Assembly: GCF_018614195.1 (NCBI RefSeq)
Contig: NZ_JAGGOT010000008.1
Location: forward strand, 240,914 to 304,913
Source: Streptomyces sp. ISL-43
Lineage (GTDB): Bacteria; Actinomycetota; Actinomycetes; Streptomycetales; Streptomycetaceae
Length of the DNA: 64,000 nt
Reading direction: 5' to 3'
Within the stretch, counting starts at the first letter, position 1. The number at the start of each line of letters is the position of its first letter. The notes below the pieces were generated by a model. It was not told where the DNA came from. It did no database searches and saw only the letters and a program-made list of their open reading frames with translations. The translations under genes and the position numbers were made by a program. Below are positions 41,225-51,770 of the stretch, piece by piece.

Positions 41225-42562
41225 CTAGCGGGTCGCCCCGGCGACCAGCCAGCGGCCCGAGCGCGCGCGCAGCTGGAGGGTGGCCATCCGGACCAGCATC
41301 ATCAGGGTCATGGCGCACCAGAGGGCCGTCAGGCCGCCTCCCAGGGCCGGTACGAGCAGTGCGGCCGGGGCGAAGACGGCGAGGGTCACCAGCATGGCCC
41401 AGGCCAGGTAGGGGCCGTCGCCGGCGCCCATCAGGACGCCGTCGAGGATGAAGACGATGCCGCAGACGGGCTGGGAGACGGCCACCACGAGCAGGGCGGG
41501 CAGCAGGGCGCTCTCGACGGCGGGGTCGCTGGTGAAGAGCGGGATGAAGACGGGGCGCGCGACGATCACCAGGGCGCCGAGCACGATGCCGGACACGATC
41601 CCCCACTGCACCATGCGACGGCAGACGGCCTTGGCGCCCTCGGTGTCTCCCGCGCCCAGGTAGCGGCCGATGATGGCCTGCCCGGCGATGGCGATCGCGT
41701 CCAGGGCGAAGGCGAGCAGGCTCCACAGCGAGAGCAGGATCTGGTGGGCGGCGATGTCGGCGTCCCCGAGGCGGGCGGCCACGCCGGTCGCGATCATCAG
41801 GACGCCGCGCAGGGACAGGGTGCGGACCAGCAGCGGTGCGCCGGCCTGTGCGCAGGCCCGGATCCCCGCGGCGTCGGGGCGCAGCGAGGCGCCGTGCCGG
41901 CGGGCGCCGCGGACGACCACGAAGAGGTACGCGGCGGCCATGGCGCACTGGGCGATCACCGTGCCCCAGGCGGAGCCGGCGATGCCGAGGCCGGCGCCGT
42001 AGACGAGCACGACGTTCAGGGCCGCGTTGAGGGCGAAGCCGCCGATGGCGACGTAGAGCGGGGTGCGGGTGTCCTGGAGGCCGCGGATGACTCCAGTGGC
42101 GGCGAGCACCACGAGCATCGCGGGGATGCCTAGGGCGGAGATCCGCAGGTAGGTGACCGCGTACTGGGACACGGCGTCGGAGGCTCCGAAGAGGGAGACC
42201 AGGGAGGGTGCCGTGGGCAGCAGGACGGCGATGACGGCGGCGCCGAGCAGCAGGGCGAGCCAGATGCCGTCCATGCCCTGCCGGATGGCTGCCTGGAGGT
42301 CGCCGGCACCGACGCGGCGGGACACGGCCGCGGTGGTGGCGTAGGCGAGGAAGATGAAGACGCTGACGCCGGTGCTGAGGAGTGCGGCGGCGATGCCGAG
42401 ACCGGCCAGCTGGGGTGTGCCGAGGTGCCCCACGATGGCGCTGTCGGCCATGACGAAGAGGGGTTCGGCGACGAGTGCGCCGAAGGCGGGGACCGCGAGC
42501 GCGAGGATCTCGCGGTCGTGTCGTCTCGGGGCAGCCTTCGGTGCTGCGGTGGCCTGTCTCAT
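41225..42562 (-). CDS. MATE-family efflux transporter
   Basis: 445 residues, 12 predicted membrane segments in two MatE halves. Conserved GxxxxP-like LAVPAFGALVAEPLFVMADSAIVGHLG near the N-terminus and LSLWSLLAFALDAIAIAGQAIIGRYLGAGD in the second half. Exports cationic compounds by Na+ or H+ antiport in the family; substrate here unknown. ATG 42562. Divergent from dnaB. Confidence 0.9.
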   Translation of the reverse strand: MRQATAAPKAAPRRHDREILALAVPAFGALVAEPLFVMADSAIVGHLGTPQLAGLGIAAALLSTGVSVFIFLAYATTAAVSRRVGAGDLQAAIRQGMDGIWLALLLGAAVIAVLLPTAPSLVSLFGASDAVSQYAVTYLRISALGIPAMLVVLAATGVIRGLQDTRTPLYVAIGGFALNAALNVVLVYGAGLGIAGSAWGTVIAQCAMAAAYLFVVVRGARRHGASLRPDAAGIRACAQAGAPLLVRTLSLRGVLMIATGVAARLGDADIAAHQILLSLWSLLAFALDAIAIAGQAIIGRYLGAGDTEGAKAVCRRMVQWGIVSGIVLGALVIVARPVFIPLFTSDPAVESALLPALLVVAVSQPVCGIVFILDGVLMGAGDGPYLAWAMLVTLAVFAPAALLVPALGGGLTALWCAMTLMMLVRMATLQLRARSGRWLVAGATR

Positions 42563-42750
42563 GTGCTCAATCTAATCTTCCACAGGTAATAGACACAAGG
42601 TCTTTTCGATCCTTACGGATCCGTCGATTCGCGCGTTCGTCCCACCTCGTTGGGGGCGATCTCGAGACAGTGGCCAAGATTTTTCCCCCGCTCGTCCTGC
42701 GGAGAAGGAAATCGCAGGTCAAGTGGGGTGACAGGGTGCGTCGGGTGATT

Positions 42751-42850
42751 TTGTCCACAGTGTCGTCCCCCGGTCCGTGCACAGCTTCCGGGGACTTACC
42801 CACAGCATTGGCGCCGTCATCCACACCTCATCCACACAGCCTGTGGATAA
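42751..42850. promoter_or_regulatory. DnaA-box cluster upstream of dnaB
   Basis: The 434-bp MATE/dnaB gap holds a perfect TTGTCCACA (42751-42759), TTACCCACA (42796-42804), TCATCCACA at 42817-42825 and 42828-42836, and a perfect TTATCCACA in reverse (42842-42850). The rest of the gap shows no gene and is relatively AT-rich near 42565-42620. Binding by DnaA could regulate dnaB. Confidence 0.65.
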
Positions 42851-42996
42851 CAAGATTGGCTGACGTCGCTCGCGGCTCTACCGTGGTTCGTTGCCCGACT
42901 CGCCGAAAGCCGATTCGGGTGCCCCAAATGTCAGAGCTGTGTCGTACAAAGAGTGGCACGGCGAGGTCCGCGTTGCGGACGGGAGGAGGCGGCCCG

Positions 42997-44475
<1,479 letters not shown>

Positions 44476-44485
44476 CATCCGTCCC

Positions 44486-45871
44486 ATGGATGCCGCATTC
44501 GAAGATCTTGTACTCCTTCCCTCGACCCGGCGCGCGCTCACCCACCGGATCGCGCTCGCGCAGCGCGAAGGCCGGACGCCGTCCCTGGTGGCGGCCGTGG
44601 TGCGGGGCGGAGAGGTGGTCTGGGAAGGATCCCGGACCATGGTCGAGGGCCACGGTCCCGACGGGAACGTGCAATACCGGATCGGGTCGATCACCAAGAC
44701 CTTCACCGCCGTTCTGGTGATGCGTCTGCGGGACGAGGGGCTGCTGCGGCTCGATGACCCGGTGGAGAAGTTCCTGCCGGGTACGGGCGTCGGCGAGGTG
44801 ACCGTCGGCCAGTTGCTCTCCCACATGGGCGGGTTGGCGGCCGAGACGCCCGGCGAGTGGTGGGAGCGCACCGCCGGCACACTGCGCCCGGAGCTCTCGG
44901 ACGTCCTGGGCGAGCGGCCCTTCCGCTTCGAGCCCGGACTGCGCCACCACTACTCCAACCCGGGCTACACGCTGCTGGGTTCGCTCGTCGAGGCGGTGCG
45001 CGAAAGGCCGTGGGAAGAGGTGCTCCGGACCGAGGTGCTGGAGCCGCTGGGGCTGGAGCGCACGACCGCGCAGCCTTCGGCCCCGCACGCGGGCGGCTGG
45101 GCGGTGCACCCGTGGGCGGACGTGATGATGCCGGAACCGCTGGAGGACCTCGGACTCATGGCCCCGGCCGGGCAGTTGTGGTCCACCACCGGAGACCTGG
45201 CGAAGTTCGCCGCTTTCCTCCTGTGGGGCGACGAGCGCGTGTTGAGCGCCGAGTCCGTACGGGAGATGCGGACGTCGGCCACTCCCCCGGAGCCGGGCTT
45301 CGCCGACCTCGGGTACGGACTCGGGGTGCAGCTGACGCAGAGCGGCGGGCGCCGGCTCGCGGGCCACACCGGCTCGCTGCCGGGGTTCGTCGCGGGGCTG
45401 TGGCTGAGCGAGGCGGACGACGTGGCCGCGGTGGTGCTGTCCAACTGCACCTCGGGGCTGCCCGCTTCGACGCTGGCGGCCGACCTGGTGGCGATCGTCG
45501 CGGAGGCCGAGCCGCGCATGCCCGAGCCGTGGCGGCCGCTGCGGGAGGCCGATCCGGTCGCGCTGGACCTGTGCGGCCCCTGGTACTGGGGCACGTCGGG
45601 CCAGGCCGTACGGCTGACCTACGACGGGTTCCTGGAACTGGGGCCCGTGGGCGGGACCGGCCGGTCCGCCCGCTTCCGGCCGGAACCGGACGGCAGTTGG
45701 ACGGGCTTGAACGGCTACTACGCGGGAGAATCCCTGCGGGCCGTGCGGCGGCCGGACGGCTCGGTGAGCCACCTCGACCTCGGCTCGTTCGTGTTCACCC
45801 GCGAGCCGTACGACCCCGGGGCCCCGGTGCCCGGCGGGGTCGACGAGCAGGGCTGGCGGGGCATCGGCTAG
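44486..45871 (+). CDS. Beta-lactamase-fold serine hydrolase (class C / PBP4* type)
   Basis: 461 residues. The catalytic SxxK is SITK in IGSITKTFTAVL (about 70), the Tyr motif is YSNPGY, and the third motif is HTGSLPG. No signal peptide is seen, so it should be cytoplasmic. A C-terminal lipocalin-like region (about 360-445) follows. Starts 10 bp after dnaB, so may be co-transcribed. Probably an esterase or peptidase rather than an antibiotic resistance enzyme. Confidence 0.87.
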   Translation: MDAAFEDLVLLPSTRRALTHRIALAQREGRTPSLVAAVVRGGEVVWEGSRTMVEGHGPDGNVQYRIGSITKTFTAVLVMRLRDEGLLRLDDPVEKFLPGTGVGEVTVGQLLSHMGGLAAETPGEWWERTAGTLRPELSDVLGERPFRFEPGLRHHYSNPGYTLLGSLVEAVRERPWEEVLRTEVLEPLGLERTTAQPSAPHAGGWAVHPWADVMMPEPLEDLGLMAPAGQLWSTTGDLAKFAAFLLWGDERVLSAESVREMRTSATPPEPGFADLGYGLGVQLTQSGGRRLAGHTGSLPGFVAGLWLSEADDVAAVVLSNCTSGLPASTLAADLVAIVAEAEPRMPEPWRPLREADPVALDLCGPWYWGTSGQAVRLTYDGFLELGPVGGTGRSARFRPEPDGSWTGLNGYYAGESLRAVRRPDGSVSHLDLGSFVFTREPYDPGAPVPGGVDEQGWRGIG

Positions 45872-45887
45872 GTCCCGCTCCTGCTCC

Positions 45888-45930
45888 CGATCGTGGGCCG
45901 GGCCGCCGACAGCGCCCCGGCCCACGATCG
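45888..45930. terminator. Bidirectional terminator between convergent genes
   Basis: Perfect 15-bp stem (45888-45902 with 45916-45930) and 13-nt loop between the serine hydrolase and GNAT genes. Confidence 0.88.
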
Positions 45931-45935
45931 GTGGC

Positions 45936-46400
45936 TCAGAGCTGGAGTTTGAAGCCGACGTGGGACGCCGTGAAGCCGAGCCGCTCGTAGAAGCGGTGGG
46001 CGTCGGTGCGGGTCACGTCCGAGGTGAGCTGCACGATCTGGCAGCCCTCCGCGCGGGACCGCTCGACCGCCCAGTCGATGAACCGGGTGCCGAGGCCGCT
46101 GCCCCGCTCGTCGGCGTGGACGCGCACGCCCTCGATGATCGAACGCGCGCTCCCCTTGCGGGAGAGGCCGGGGACGATCGTCAGCTGGAGGGTGCCGACG
46201 ACGCGGCCCGCGCGGACGGCGACGACCACGTGCTGGTGGGGGTCGTCGACCAGCCGCTTGAGCGCCTGCGCGTAGGGCGTGAGGTCGTCCGGGGACTCGC
46301 GGGTGGCACCCAGCGGGTCATCGGCGAGCATCTCGACGATCGCGGGCAGATCCGCCTCGACGGCCGGACGGATGAGCAGGTCGGGGGTGTTGTCGGTCAT
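45936..46400 (-). CDS. GNAT-family N-acetyltransferase
   Basis: 154 residues with the GNAT core VVVAVRAGRVVGTLQLTIVPGL, acetyl-CoA loop VHADERGSGLGTRFIDWAVERS, and the C-terminal FYERLGFTASHVGFKL. ATG 46400. It is 18 bp downstream of a second GNAT gene in the same direction; both may be one operon. Substrate unknown. Confidence 0.88.
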   Translation of the reverse strand: MTDNTPDLLIRPAVEADLPAIVEMLADDPLGATRESPDDLTPYAQALKRLVDDPHQHVVVAVRAGRVVGTLQLTIVPGLSRKGSARSIIEGVRVHADERGSGLGTRFIDWAVERSRAEGCQIVQLTSDVTRTDAHRFYERLGFTASHVGFKLQL

Positions 46401-46417
46401 GGTCTGGTACTCCTCGC

Positions 46418-47329
46418 TCAGCCGGCGGCCACGGTCAGGGGAGCCCAGCGGCGGGTCCAGTCACCGGGCAGTCCGGGGATGTCCCGCGTCATGACGGCGT
46501 TGAAAAAGACGGAGTCCAGGCCCCGGTCCTTGAGCCAGTGGAGCAGCCCCTCGTGGCGGACGTCGACATCGGTGCGCAGGGGCCGTTCGGTGGTCGCGGC
46601 GAGGGCGGTCACCAGGGCCTGGGCCGAGGCGGTGTCCCGGGCGACCAGCGGTCCGACCACATGGGTGTCCATGTTGGGCCAGATGGCGCCGTAGCCGGTC
46701 AGCTCGCCGGCCGAGTCCTCGGCGACGAACAGCCGGTCCGTGAAGGCGGGCAGCCGGGTGATCAGATGCGTCCGGTCGGCGCCGAAGACCTCGGCGTCCA
46801 GCCGGAGGATCCCCGGGATGTCCTCGGCGGTGGCCGGCCGGACCGAGCCGGAGCCCGGCACGGTCGAGGGGGTGGCCCCGTCCGGACGGAAGACCCCCCG
46901 GAGCATCTCGGCGCGGCCGGTGGTCTCGAACCCGAGCTCTTCGTAGAGGGGGCGGCCGTAGGGAGTGGCGTGCAGCGCGAGGGGGACGCCCTTGAGGACG
47001 TCGTCGCAGATGTAGGCCATCAGGTACCGGCCCAAGCCCTGGCGGGAGTACCGGTCCGCGACGAGGACCATGCCGATGGCGGCGAGTTCGGGGTCCGCCC
47101 CGGGAGGCCCGTACCGGGTGACCACGCAGCCCGCGGCGAGTCCCTGGCCGTCGGGGGCGTCGATGCCGTAGCCGCGCCCGGCGGTCAGCAGCAGTCCCCA
47201 CTTGTGTTCCTCGCGGAGCCAGCCGCGGTCTTCGGAGAGATCGGCGCAGTGGCGGAGATCGTCCACGGTCAGTGCGCGGATCGGGAGGGTGGTGAGGTGT
47301 GGTGGTGTCACGGCCCCAGCCTGGTTCAT
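46418..47329 (-). CDS. Two-domain GNAT-family acetyltransferase
   Basis: 303 residues. The first GNAT half has VLVADRYSRQGLGRYLMAYI (about 90) and YGRPLYEELGFETTGRAEML; the second half starts near 165 (VRPATAEDIPGILRLDAEVFG) and carries a lipase-like DUF-type acceptor region. ATG 47329 (MNQAGAVTPPHL) is chosen; longer in-frame sequence merely translates two parS sites as VSRET. Substrate unknown. Confidence 0.82.
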   Translation of the reverse strand: MNQAGAVTPPHLTTLPIRALTVDDLRHCADLSEDRGWLREEHKWGLLLTAGRGYGIDAPDGQGLAAGCVVTRYGPPGADPELAAIGMVLVADRYSRQGLGRYLMAYICDDVLKGVPLALHATPYGRPLYEELGFETTGRAEMLRGVFRPDGATPSTVPGSGSVRPATAEDIPGILRLDAEVFGADRTHLITRLPAFTDRLFVAEDSAGELTGYGAIWPNMDTHVVGPLVARDTASAQALVTALAATTERPLRTDVDVRHEGLLHWLKDRGLDSVFFNAVMTRDIPGLPGDWTRRWAPLTVAAG

Positions 47330-47362
47330 CGGATGGGCCCGGTCCAGGGAATTTGGGGTGGA

Positions 47363-47378
47363 TGTTTCACGTGAAACA
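47363..47378. other. parS: parS site in a 32-bp palindrome
   Basis: Perfect core with dyad extending to 47355-47386 (GGGGTGGA flanks), in the divergent gap between the two-domain GNAT and HAD genes. Confidence 0.95.
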
Positions 47379-47422
47379 TCCACCCCGCCCCTCGGGTGCT
47401 CCGGCCTCGGCGCTCCGGTCGA

Positions 47423-47438
47423 TGTTTCACGTGAAACA
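47423..47438. other. parS: parS site upstream of the HAD gene
   Basis: Perfect 16-bp palindrome, 60 bp from the previous site and 41 bp before the HAD start. Confidence 0.95.
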
Positions 47439-47478
47439 TGCCGTCTGCGGGGAAACGGACGCACTAGCCTCGGTGGCT

Positions 47479-48129
47479 ATGACCCTCCTGCACCTGTTCG
47501 ACCTCGACGGGACCCTGATGTACGGCACGGCGGCGCCGGTCGAGATCTCCCGGCAGCTCGGGCTGACCGTCGAGATCGCCGAGCTCGAGCGGAGCTTCGC
47601 CGCCCAGGAGATCGGACCGCACCAGTTCGCGCTGGCGGTCCAGAAGCTCTGGACGGGACTGACTCCGGCGCACGTCCGGGCGGCGTTCGACGGCGCGCCG
47701 TGGCTCATGGGGATCCGGGAGGTCTGGCAGGAGATCCGGGAGCGCGGGGATTACTGCGCGGTGGTCTCGCTGTCGCCCTCCTTCTTCGTGGAGCTCCTGC
47801 TGGAGTGGGGCGCGCACGCCGCGCACGGCTCGGTGTTCCCGGAGGTCCCCTTCACACGGCCCGTGGAGGTGGCGGGGATCCTGACGCCCGAGGGCAAGGT
47901 GACGATCGCCGACCGGCTGTGCGAGCGGTTCGGTGTGAGCCGGGCCGACTGTGTCGCCTACGGGGACTCCAGCACCGATGTGGCGCTCTTCGACGTCGTG
48001 CCGCTCTCGGTCGCGGTGAACGCCCGGCCGTTCCTGGCGGAGCGTGCGACGCACGTCTACGAGGGCCGGGACCTGCGGGAGGCGTACCAGCTGGCAGGGG
48101 TGGCGCGCACGGGAGTTGAGGCATCTTAA
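47479..48129 (+). CDS. HAD-superfamily hydrolase
   Basis: 216 residues. Motif I is FDLDGTLM (about 7-14), motif II AVVSLSPSFF, and motif III/IV CVAYGDSSTDVALFDVVPLSVAVN. The pattern suits a phosphoserine-phosphatase-like (IB) enzyme. ATG 47479. Substrate is unknown. Confidence 0.87.
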   Translation: MTLLHLFDLDGTLMYGTAAPVEISRQLGLTVEIAELERSFAAQEIGPHQFALAVQKLWTGLTPAHVRAAFDGAPWLMGIREVWQEIRERGDYCAVVSLSPSFFVELLLEWGAHAAHGSVFPEVPFTRPVEVAGILTPEGKVTIADRLCERFGVSRADCVAYGDSSTDVALFDVVPLSVAVNARPFLAERATHVYEGRDLREAYQLAGVARTGVEAS

Positions 48130-48130
48130 G

Positions 48131-48170
48131 GGGAAAGTGGGTTCGAAACGCGGAATTCCCGCATTTCCCC
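48131..48170. terminator. Imperfect hairpin between HAD and flavohemoglobin genes
   Basis: GGGGAAA...TTTCCCC arms extended by GTGGG...CCCGC, directly after the HAD stop. The loop holds a small GCGG-AATTC-CCGC dyad. It could terminate the HAD transcript or be part of the control region of the next gene. Confidence 0.4.
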
Positions 48171-48271
48171 GCAAGCTCTGGGGCGGGCTGGCACGCTGTG
48201 GAACCCGGAACCACGGATTCGAAGGCCGTGGCGTGTGCAGACCTACCGAGATGTTCGAAGCGAGGCACCGC

Positions 48272-49462
48272 ATGGACGCTCCGCCCACCAGATCGGCAAG
48301 ACGGGGGGCAGCCCGGATACCGTCCGGGGACGGTGCGCCCGAGCCCTCCCCCGATGCCGTGCTCATCCGCCGGACCCTCGCGGAGATCGCGCCCGTCGCC
48401 GACAAGGTGACCTCCTATTTCTACGCCCTGGTGTTCACGGGGCACCCGGAGCTTCGGGGGATGTTCCCCGCGGCGATGGACGTACAGCGCGACCGGCTGC
48501 TGAAGGCCCTGCTGACGGCCGCCGAGCACATCGACGACGCGGAGGCGCTCACCGCCTACCTGCGCCGGCTGGGCACCGGGCACCGCAAGTACGGCACCCA
48601 GCCAGGGCACTACCCGCCGGTGGGCGAGGCCCTGATCGGCGCGCTGGCCCGGTACGCGGAAGCCACCTGGGGGCCGGAGACCGAGGCCGCGTGGGTGCGG
48701 GCGTACACCGCCATCTCCCAGATCATGATCGACGCGGCGGCCGAGGCCGAGACCAAGGCGCCGCCGTGGTGGCACGCCGAAGTGGTCTCGCACGATCTGC
48801 GCACCTCCGACATCGCGGTGCTCACCGTCCGCCCCGACCAGCCGTACCCCTTCCTCGCAGGCCAGTACACGAGCCTGGAGACCCCGTGGTGGCCGAGGGT
48901 GTGGCGGCACTACTCCTTCGCCTCGGCCCCGCGCGCGGACGGTCTGCTGTCCTTCCACGTCAAGGCCGTTCCGGCGGGATGGGTCTCCAACGCGCTGGTA
49001 CGGCACGCCCGGCCGGGCGACGTACTGCGGCTCGGGCCGCCGGCCGGATCGATGGTGGTCGACCACAGCACCGACAACGGCATGCTGTGCCTGGGCGGCG
49101 GTACCGGCATCGCCCCGATCAAGGCACTGATCGAGGACGTGGCCGAGCACGGCGAACGCCGTCCGGTCGAGGTGTTCTTCGGGGCGCGCAGCGACAACGA
49201 CCTGTACGACAAGGACACCTTGCTCGGGCTGCAGCGCTCGCACCCCTGGCTGTCGGTGCGCCCGGTGGTCTGCGCCGAGGGGCTGGCCGGACAGCTGCCG
49301 CAGGCCGTCGGCACCAACGGGCCCTGGAGCTCCTACGACGCGTTCATCTCGGGACCGGCCGCGATGATCCGCAGCGGGGTGGACGCGCTGAAGCGGATCG
49401 GGATCCCCGAGGAGCGCATCCGGCACGACGCCGTGGAGGAGCTGGCGGGCGTCGCCGGCTGA
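48272..49462 (+). CDS. Flavohemoglobin-type globin-FAD/NAD oxidoreductase
   Basis: 396 residues. Globin domain (about 28-155) with the proximal-His region LGTGHRKYGTQPGHYPPVGEAL; FAD-binding RHYSFAS near 215; NAD-binding LGGGTGIAPIKALIED near 275. In the family this detoxifies nitric oxide to nitrate in the cytoplasm. ATG 48272 with GAGG upstream is preferred; ATG 48251 adds seven residues. Confidence 0.88.
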   Translation: MDAPPTRSARRGAARIPSGDGAPEPSPDAVLIRRTLAEIAPVADKVTSYFYALVFTGHPELRGMFPAAMDVQRDRLLKALLTAAEHIDDAEALTAYLRRLGTGHRKYGTQPGHYPPVGEALIGALARYAEATWGPETEAAWVRAYTAISQIMIDAAAEAETKAPPWWHAEVVSHDLRTSDIAVLTVRPDQPYPFLAGQYTSLETPWWPRVWRHYSFASAPRADGLLSFHVKAVPAGWVSNALVRHARPGDVLRLGPPAGSMVVDHSTDNGMLCLGGGTGIAPIKALIEDVAEHGERRPVEVFFGARSDNDLYDKDTLLGLQRSHPWLSVRPVVCAEGLAGQLPQAVGTNGPWSSYDAFISGPAAMIRSGVDALKRIGIPEERIRHDAVEELAGVAG

Positions 49463-49491
49463 TTCCGGCAGGCGCCCGCGGTCGGTAGGGG

Positions 49492-49971
49492 TCAGCCCAG
49501 GTCAGGGGCGTGCATCGCGCGCACGCCCTCGATGTTGCCGTCGAGGTAGTGGCGAAGGGACAGCGGGACGAGGTGGACCGCGGCGATGCCGACGCGGCTG
49601 AAGGGCACGCGGACGATCTCGTACTCGCCCTCCGGCTCGTCGATCTCCGGGCCGTGCCGCTGGCTGGGGTCCATGGATTCGAGGTGGCAGACGAAGAAGT
49701 GCTGGACCTTGACGCCGGTCACCCCTCGGTCGGCGATGTGCTCGACGGTGTCGACGAAGCAGGGCACGACATCGGTGATCTTCGCGCCGAGCTCCTCGTG
49801 GAGTTCTCGGTGGAGGGCGTCGACGACGGTCAGGTCCGAGGGTTCCACGCCTCCGCCGGGGGTGAGCCAGTAAGGATCGACGCCGGGCTTGGTGCGCTTG
49901 ATGAGGATCAGGTCGTCACCGTCGAGCAGGATCGCGCGGGCGGTGCGTTTGACCACTGGACGTTCGGTCAT
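49492..49971 (-). CDS. Nudix hydrolase
   Basis: 159 residues. The Nudix box is PGGGVEPSD..LHRELHEELGAKI (about 37-67) with the catalytic REL-EE residues present, though the first Glu position appears as Asp. ATG 49971. Convergent with the flavohemoglobin gene. Likely acts on a nucleotide pyrophosphate; substrate unknown. Confidence 0.85.
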   Translation of the reverse strand: MTERPVVKRTARAILLDGDDLILIKRTKPGVDPYWLTPGGGVEPSDLTVVDALHRELHEELGAKITDVVPCFVDTVEHIADRGVTGVKVQHFFVCHLESMDPSQRHGPEIDEPEGEYEIVRVPFSRVGIAAVHLVPLSLRHYLDGNIEGVRAMHAPDLG

Positions 49972-50107
49972 GGGAGAAGAGTGGCCCAGACTTCCGCTTC
50001 TGAAACGCGTGCCCTCGAAACCCGCGCGCGCACGGGTCCCGCGGGGCCGGGAGCCGGGGGGTCCGAGCCGCCGGGCGGGAGGCTCGGACCGCCGTGCGGA
50101 CGGCTGT

Positions 50108-51271
50108 TCAGGTCTGCGCGCCCGCCGCGTCGAGGGCCCGCAGCACGTCTGCGACCAGGTCCTGCGTGTCCTCGGCCCCGGCGGAGAAGCGGATGAACCC
50201 TTCCGGCACGTCGTCGCCGCCCCACCGCCTGCGCCGCTCGGCGGTGGACCGTACCCCGCCGAAACTGGTGGCGTCCTCGACGAGGCGCAGCGCGGCCATG
50301 AACCGTTCCGCGTGCGCGCGGTCGGCCAGGGTGAAGGAGACGACCGAGCCGAAGCCCCGCATCTGACGCGCCGCCGTCTTGTGGGAGGGGTCCGAGGGCA
50401 GGCCGGGGTAGCGCAGGCCGGTGACGTCGGCGCGGTCGGCGAGGGCTTCGGCGACGGCGAGCGCGTTGGCCCACTGCCGCTGCGCGCGCAGCTGGATGGT
50501 GGACAGGGAGCGGTGGGCGAGCCAGGCCTCCATGGGGCCCGGGATCGCGCCGACCACCTTGCGCCAGCGGCGGATGCCCGCGGCGAGCTCCGCGTCGCGG
50601 CAGACGACGTAGCCGAGCAGCAGGTCGCCGTGGCCGGTGAGGCCCTTGGTGCCGCTGGCCACCGAGAAGTCGGCTCCCAGTTCGAGGGGGCGCTGGCCGA
50701 GCGGTGTCGCGAGGGTGTTGTCGACGGCGACCAGGGTTCCGCCGGCGTGCGCCGCGTCCACGAGGCGCCGTACGTCGCAGACGTCGAGCCCGGGGTTGGA
50801 GGGGGTCTCCAGCCACAGCAGCCGGGCTCCGTCGAGGACGGAGAGCTGGGCGTCCTCGCCGGTGGGGGCGGTGCGCACGTGGACCCCGTACGCCTTCAGC
50901 TGCTCCCGGACGAGCGGCAGGACCTGGTAGCCGTCGTCGGGCAGGACGACGGTGTCGCCGGCGCGTGCCTGGGAGAGCAGGACGGCGGAGACGGCGGCCA
51001 TGCCGGAGGCGAAGACGACGGTGTCCACGCCGTCCGTGCCGGGGGCCTCCAGTTCCCCGATGGCCCGCTCGAGCAGGGTCCAGGTGGGGTTGGTATCGCG
51101 GCCGTAGGTGTAGGGGCCGTCCACGTCGCCGGGGAGGTGGAAGTGGGCGGCGAAGACGGGGCCGGGCAGCGGCGGTTCGTTCTTGACGGGCTCGGGCAGT
51201 CCGGCGCGGACGGCCAAGGTGCCGTCGCCGAGCCCCTGGGCGCGCGGGGGCGAGCTGTCGGATGCGCTCAT
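50108..51271 (-). CDS. Cys/Met-metabolism PLP enzyme (cystathionine gamma-lyase/synthase type)
   Basis: 387 residues. PLP-lysine motif SGTKGLTGHGDLLLGYVV (about 210), aspartate in LVAVDNTLATP, substrate loop YTYGRDTNPTWTLLERAIGELE. It should catalyse beta/gamma elimination or replacement on cystathionine-like substrates. ATG 51271 overlaps the stop of the upstream phosphatase gene (ATGA), so the two are coupled. Confidence 0.88.
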   Translation of the reverse strand: MSASDSSPPRAQGLGDGTLAVRAGLPEPVKNEPPLPGPVFAAHFHLPGDVDGPYTYGRDTNPTWTLLERAIGELEAPGTDGVDTVVFASGMAAVSAVLLSQARAGDTVVLPDDGYQVLPLVREQLKAYGVHVRTAPTGEDAQLSVLDGARLLWLETPSNPGLDVCDVRRLVDAAHAGGTLVAVDNTLATPLGQRPLELGADFSVASGTKGLTGHGDLLLGYVVCRDAELAAGIRRWRKVVGAIPGPMEAWLAHRSLSTIQLRAQRQWANALAVAEALADRADVTGLRYPGLPSDPSHKTAARQMRGFGSVVSFTLADRAHAERFMAALRLVEDATSFGGVRSTAERRRRWGGDDVPEGFIRFSAGAEDTQDLVADVLRALDAAGAQT

Positions 51272-51759
51272 CGGGTGTGCTCCTTCACGGCTTCGCGTAC
51301 GGCGTCCAGCAGGCCGGGGCTCGCCGCCTCGACCAGGTCCAGGCACTCCTGGAATCCGGCGGGGGGACCGTAGTAGGGATCGGGTACGTCGCCCTGCGCG
51401 GCCGGGGCCGCCGGGTCGTAGGACCGCAGCAGCCGGACCTTGGCGGCGTCCTGCGGGGAGGGGGCGAGCGCCCGCAGGTCGCGCAGGTGCCCGGCGTCGA
51501 GCGCTATGACGAGATCGAGGCCGGCGAACCAGGAGGCCCGGAACTGCCGGGCCCGGTGGTCCTGCTCGTACCCGGCGGCCTCCAGGACGGCCACGGTGCG
51601 CGGGTCGGCACCGTCCCCCTCGTGCCAGCCGCCGGTGCCGGCGCTGTCGACCGCGACCAGGCCCGCGAGCCCGGCGTCGGCCACGTGGGAGCGGAAGACG
51701 GCCTCGGCCATGGGTGAGCGGCAGATGTTGCCGGTGCAGACGAAGCACACGCGGTACAC
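51268..51759 (-). CDS. Low-molecular-weight protein-tyrosine phosphatase
   Basis: 163 residues. The P-loop VCTGNICRSP (C-x5-R) sits at about 7-16 and the general-acid loop has DPYYGP near 131. GTG 51759 starts 11 bp after the holin-like gene. The coupling to a PLP enzyme gene is unexplained. Confidence 0.92.
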   Translation of the reverse strand: MYRVCFVCTGNICRSPMAEAVFRSHVADAGLAGLVAVDSAGTGGWHEGDGADPRTVAVLEAAGYEQDHRARQFRASWFAGLDLVIALDAGHLRDLRALAPSPQDAAKVRLLRSYDPAAPAAQGDVPDPYYGPPAGFQECLDLVEAASPGLLDAVREAVKEHTR

Positions 51760-51770
51760 GGGCGGCCGCT

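Noticed and set aside
47330..47464. N-terminal extension of the two-domain GNAT protein
   Set aside because: The extension is encoded by two parS sites (VSRET twice), and GNAT similarity begins later.
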